From: Isosphaeraceae bacterium
GTDB taxonomy: Bacteria; Planctomycetota; Planctomycetia; Isosphaerales; Isosphaeraceae
Reading direction: 5' to 3'
Length of the DNA: 64,000 nt
Assembly: GCA_025356475.1 (NCBI GenBank)
Contig: JANXSX010000048.1
Location: 1-64,000 of the forward strand
Position numbers and translations under genes: made by a program. The notes beneath the pieces were generated by a model. It saw nothing but the letters and a program-made list of their open reading frames with translations, searched no databases and was not told where the DNA came from. Position 1 is the first letter of the stretch. Each line of letters starts with the position of its first letter. Positions 62,171 to 64,000 of this stretch are shown here, piece after piece.

Positions 62171-63475
62171 ATGGAATCTCTGGCGATCGGCCTTTTGGGC
62201 CTGGGAACGGTCGGTTCAGGCGTAGCGCGGATCCTACATGATTCATCGGAGCGGATTACGCGTCGATCGGGTCGTCACATTACGCTGAAGACGGCATTGG
62301 TACGTGATGCAGAAAAGGATCGCGGCGATTTCGTCCATTCTTCCAAGATCGTCACGGACCCGTCACTAGTTCTCAACGACCCGTCGATCCGGGTTGTCCT
62401 TGAAGTCATGGGGGGCCTCGAGCCGGCCCGGACCTACGTCTTGGAAGCACTCGCCCGTGGCAAGGACGTTGTCACGGCGAACAAAGCTCTCCTCGCAGAG
62501 CACGGTCCGGAGATTGTGGCTCAGGCGCGAAAGTACGGGCGTTGTGTTGCCTTTGAAGCCTCGGTCGGGGGCGGGATTCCGATCGTCCACGCTTTGGCCG
62601 TCTCACTCGCGGCGAACCAAGTCCTGAGCATCGCGGCGATCCTTAACGGCACCTGCAACTTCATTTTGACGGCCATGACACGAGACGGGCTCTCCTACGA
62701 GACAGCGCTCGCTAAGGCTCAGGAACTCGGGTATGCCGAAGCCGATCCGACACTCGACGTCGACGGAACAGACACAGCCCACAAGCTGGCAATCCTTGCC
62801 CAGCTTGCATTCGACGCGAGCGTCACGACCCGGCAGATTCCGCGCGTAGGGATCGACCAGCTCCAATCTGCCGACTTGCGATATGCAGACGAGCTGGGTT
62901 ACGGGGTGAAGTTGCTGGCACTTGCCAAGTATGCACCAAGTGGCCTTGAACTCCGAGTCGCGCCCACGCTGGTGAAGTTGGGAACTCCATTGGCCGAAGT
63001 TCGTGGCCCTTACAATGCGGTACGCGTCGTTGGCGATGCCGTTGGTGACACCCTCTTCTACGGACGAGGAGCCGGCTCAATGCCGACGGCCTCAGCCGTT
63101 GTTGGCGACCTCATTGATGTCGTGGTCGGTCGATCGAAGTTGACTTTCGACGCACTCAATCTCTGGCCCGAAGGCTCCCCCGCCCCCAAGCTCGCCTCCT
63201 CAGACGGGGTTCGATCGAGATACTATTTACGCTTCTCGATCGCCGATAAGCCAGGAGTGCTCGGGTCGATCGCCGATCGGCTAGGGAATGCCGGGATCAG
63301 TATCGCCAGCGTGATCCAACATGATCCTGGTGAGGATGATGCCAAGGACTCCTCAGTGCCGCTGGTTGTGATGACTCACATTGCGGTTGAGTCGAAACTC
63401 CACTCGGCTTTGGCGGAAATTGACCGGCTTTCTGGGGTCAAAACGCCTTCCGTTTGTCTCGGTGTCGAAGAATAA
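62171..63475 (+). CDS. hom: Homoserine dehydrogenase
   Basis: A 434-residue enzyme. NAD(P)-binding GLLGLGTVGSGVAR is at the N-terminus, followed by NKALLAEHG and the signature ALAKAQELGYAEADPTLDVD with the catalytic aspartate and lysine region (DGTDTAHKLAILA). The C-terminal ~80 residues are an ACT domain (LRFSIADKPGVLGSIADRLG), as in threonine-inhibited forms. It makes homoserine for threonine and methionine synthesis. The next gene starts 58 bases downstream on the same strand. Confidence 0.96.
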   Translation: MESLAIGLLGLGTVGSGVARILHDSSERITRRSGRHITLKTALVRDAEKDRGDFVHSSKIVTDPSLVLNDPSIRVVLEVMGGLEPARTYVLEALARGKDVVTANKALLAEHGPEIVAQARKYGRCVAFEASVGGGIPIVHALAVSLAANQVLSIAAILNGTCNFILTAMTRDGLSYETALAKAQELGYAEADPTLDVDGTDTAHKLAILAQLAFDASVTTRQIPRVGIDQLQSADLRYADELGYGVKLLALAKYAPSGLELRVAPTLVKLGTPLAEVRGPYNAVRVVGDAVGDTLFYGRGAGSMPTASAVVGDLIDVVVGRSKLTFDALNLWPEGSPAPKLASSDGVRSRYYLRFSIADKPGVLGSIADRLGNAGISIASVIQHDPGEDDAKDSSVPLVVMTHIAVESKLHSALAEIDRLSGVKTPSVCLGVEE

Positions 63476-63533
63476 GCACGTTACGTCGGGTATCTGGTGG
63501 ACGGCCTCAACGGTATTAGGGCGGGATCTGACG

Positions 63534-64000
63534 ATGGCCACGAAGTACGCGATCATCATTCCCGACGGTGCCTCCGACGAGAGAGTCGAAAGCTTGGGCG
63601 GTAAGACACCGCTCCAGGCTGCGAAGATTCCAGCCATGGACGAGATCGCCCGGACCGGGGTCCTTGGTCGATCTTCGAACGTCCCGAGCCGGTTTCTCCC
63701 TGCGAGTGACGTCGCAACCTTAAGCCTCTTTGGCTATGACCCTGAAGTCTACTTCACGGGCCGAGCCCCGCTCGAAGCGGCTGCGATGGGCCATAAGCTC
63801 GGTCCCGATGACTGGGCGGTCCGTTGCAACCTGATGACGATCAACAATGGGCTGATGACCGACTTCACCGCCGGACACATCTCGTCGGAAGAAGGCCGCC
63901 AGATCATGGCCGACCTGCATCAGGCTCTTGGCCGTCCTGGGCTCGAATTCCATGCGGGCGTCCAGTACCGAAACCTGATGATCTATCGAGGCCAACCTGG
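63534..64000 (+). CDS. Cofactor-independent phosphoglycerate mutase-family protein, proposed homoserine kinase (partial)
   Basis: The first 155 residues are inside the window. The start MATKYAIIIPDGASDERVES carries the metal-binding D of the alkaline-phosphatase superfamily. RFLPASDVATLSLFGYDPE holds the nucleophile Ser region, and RAPLEAAAMG follows, as in archaeal-type ApgM proteins. A branch of this family is proposed to be a homoserine kinase (TIGR02535) because it sits beside hom and thr genes, as here. It could still be a true phosphoglycerate mutase. The C-terminal half is beyond the window. Confidence 0.85.
   Translation, partial: MATKYAIIIPDGASDERVESLGGKTPLQAAKIPAMDEIARTGVLGRSSNVPSRFLPASDVATLSLFGYDPEVYFTGRAPLEAAAMGHKLGPDDWAVRCNLMTINNGLMTDFTAGHISSEEGRQIMADLHQALGRPGLEFHAGVQYRNLMIYRGQP

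Noticed and set aside
1-64000. Mobile elements, CRISPR arrays, rRNA and tRNA genes
   Set aside because: I saw no transposase or integrase motifs, no regularly spaced repeats and no recognisable RNA genes by eye; a covariance-model search could still find a tRNA I missed.

Overview
The window looks like chromosomal DNA of a planctomycete, probably near the Isosphaeraceae (Singulisphaera/Isosphaera type). The clues are a moderately high GC content, an ECF sigma factor next to a large Ser/Thr kinase, a surface protein with an N-terminal LExRxLL-type motif, an exosortase/EpsI pair, a TPR protein carrying RNA polymerase alpha-CTD modules, and a single-chain SecDF. The taxonomic placement is inferred from gene content, not from a marker-gene search. 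I saw no rRNA, tRNA, insertion sequence, prophage or CRISPR array.

Layout. 1-3.6 kb: start of a secreted-protein gene on the minus strand, then an ECF sigma factor and a membrane-anchored Ser/Thr kinase with a zinc-finger N-terminus. 3.7-14.4 kb: single genes, mostly for exported proteins: a beta-propeller protein, a cyclophilin-bearing surface protein, a tail-specific protease, a Tat-exported protein of unknown function and a LysM protein. 14.5-19.2 kb: a MoxR / DUF58 / transglutaminase operon. 19.4-39.8 kb: a polysaccharide locus. One glycosyltransferase lies on the plus strand and converges with 14 minus-strand genes running from a WecA/MraY-type initiating transferase through a Wzz-BY-kinase fusion, an O-antigen ligase/polymerase, an FHA-TPR protein, exosortase, EpsI, GDP-mannose dehydratase, a phosphodiesterase, glycosyltransferases, an acyltransferase and a second polymerase-like membrane protein.

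40.4-43.7 kb: selB and selA, the selenocysteine elongation factor and synthase. 43.9-49.2 kb: an FAA-hydrolase-family enzyme, pyruvate carboxylase and the biotin ligase that would charge it. 49.2-55.3 kb (minus): an operon running TPR/alpha-CTD protein -> tgt -> yajC -> secDF, bounded by a strong perfect-stem terminator shared with the biotin ligase gene. 55.6 kb: queD, so early and late queuosine-pathway enzymes flank the alpha-CTD gene. 56-59 kb: two small membrane proteins and an orphan HlyD-type adaptor. 59.5-64 kb (plus): a large U32 peptidase-family protein, homoserine dehydrogenase, and the start of a phosphoglycerate-mutase-family protein of the kind proposed to be a homoserine kinase.

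Most interesting points: the alpha-CTD doublet fused to TPRs inside the tgt-yajC-secDF operon; the zinc-finger kinase beside its ECF factor; the exosortase/FHA polysaccharide locus with no visible flippase, outer-membrane exporter or sorted substrate; a selenocysteine module without selC or selD; and a nested inverted repeat just upstream of pyruvate carboxylase.
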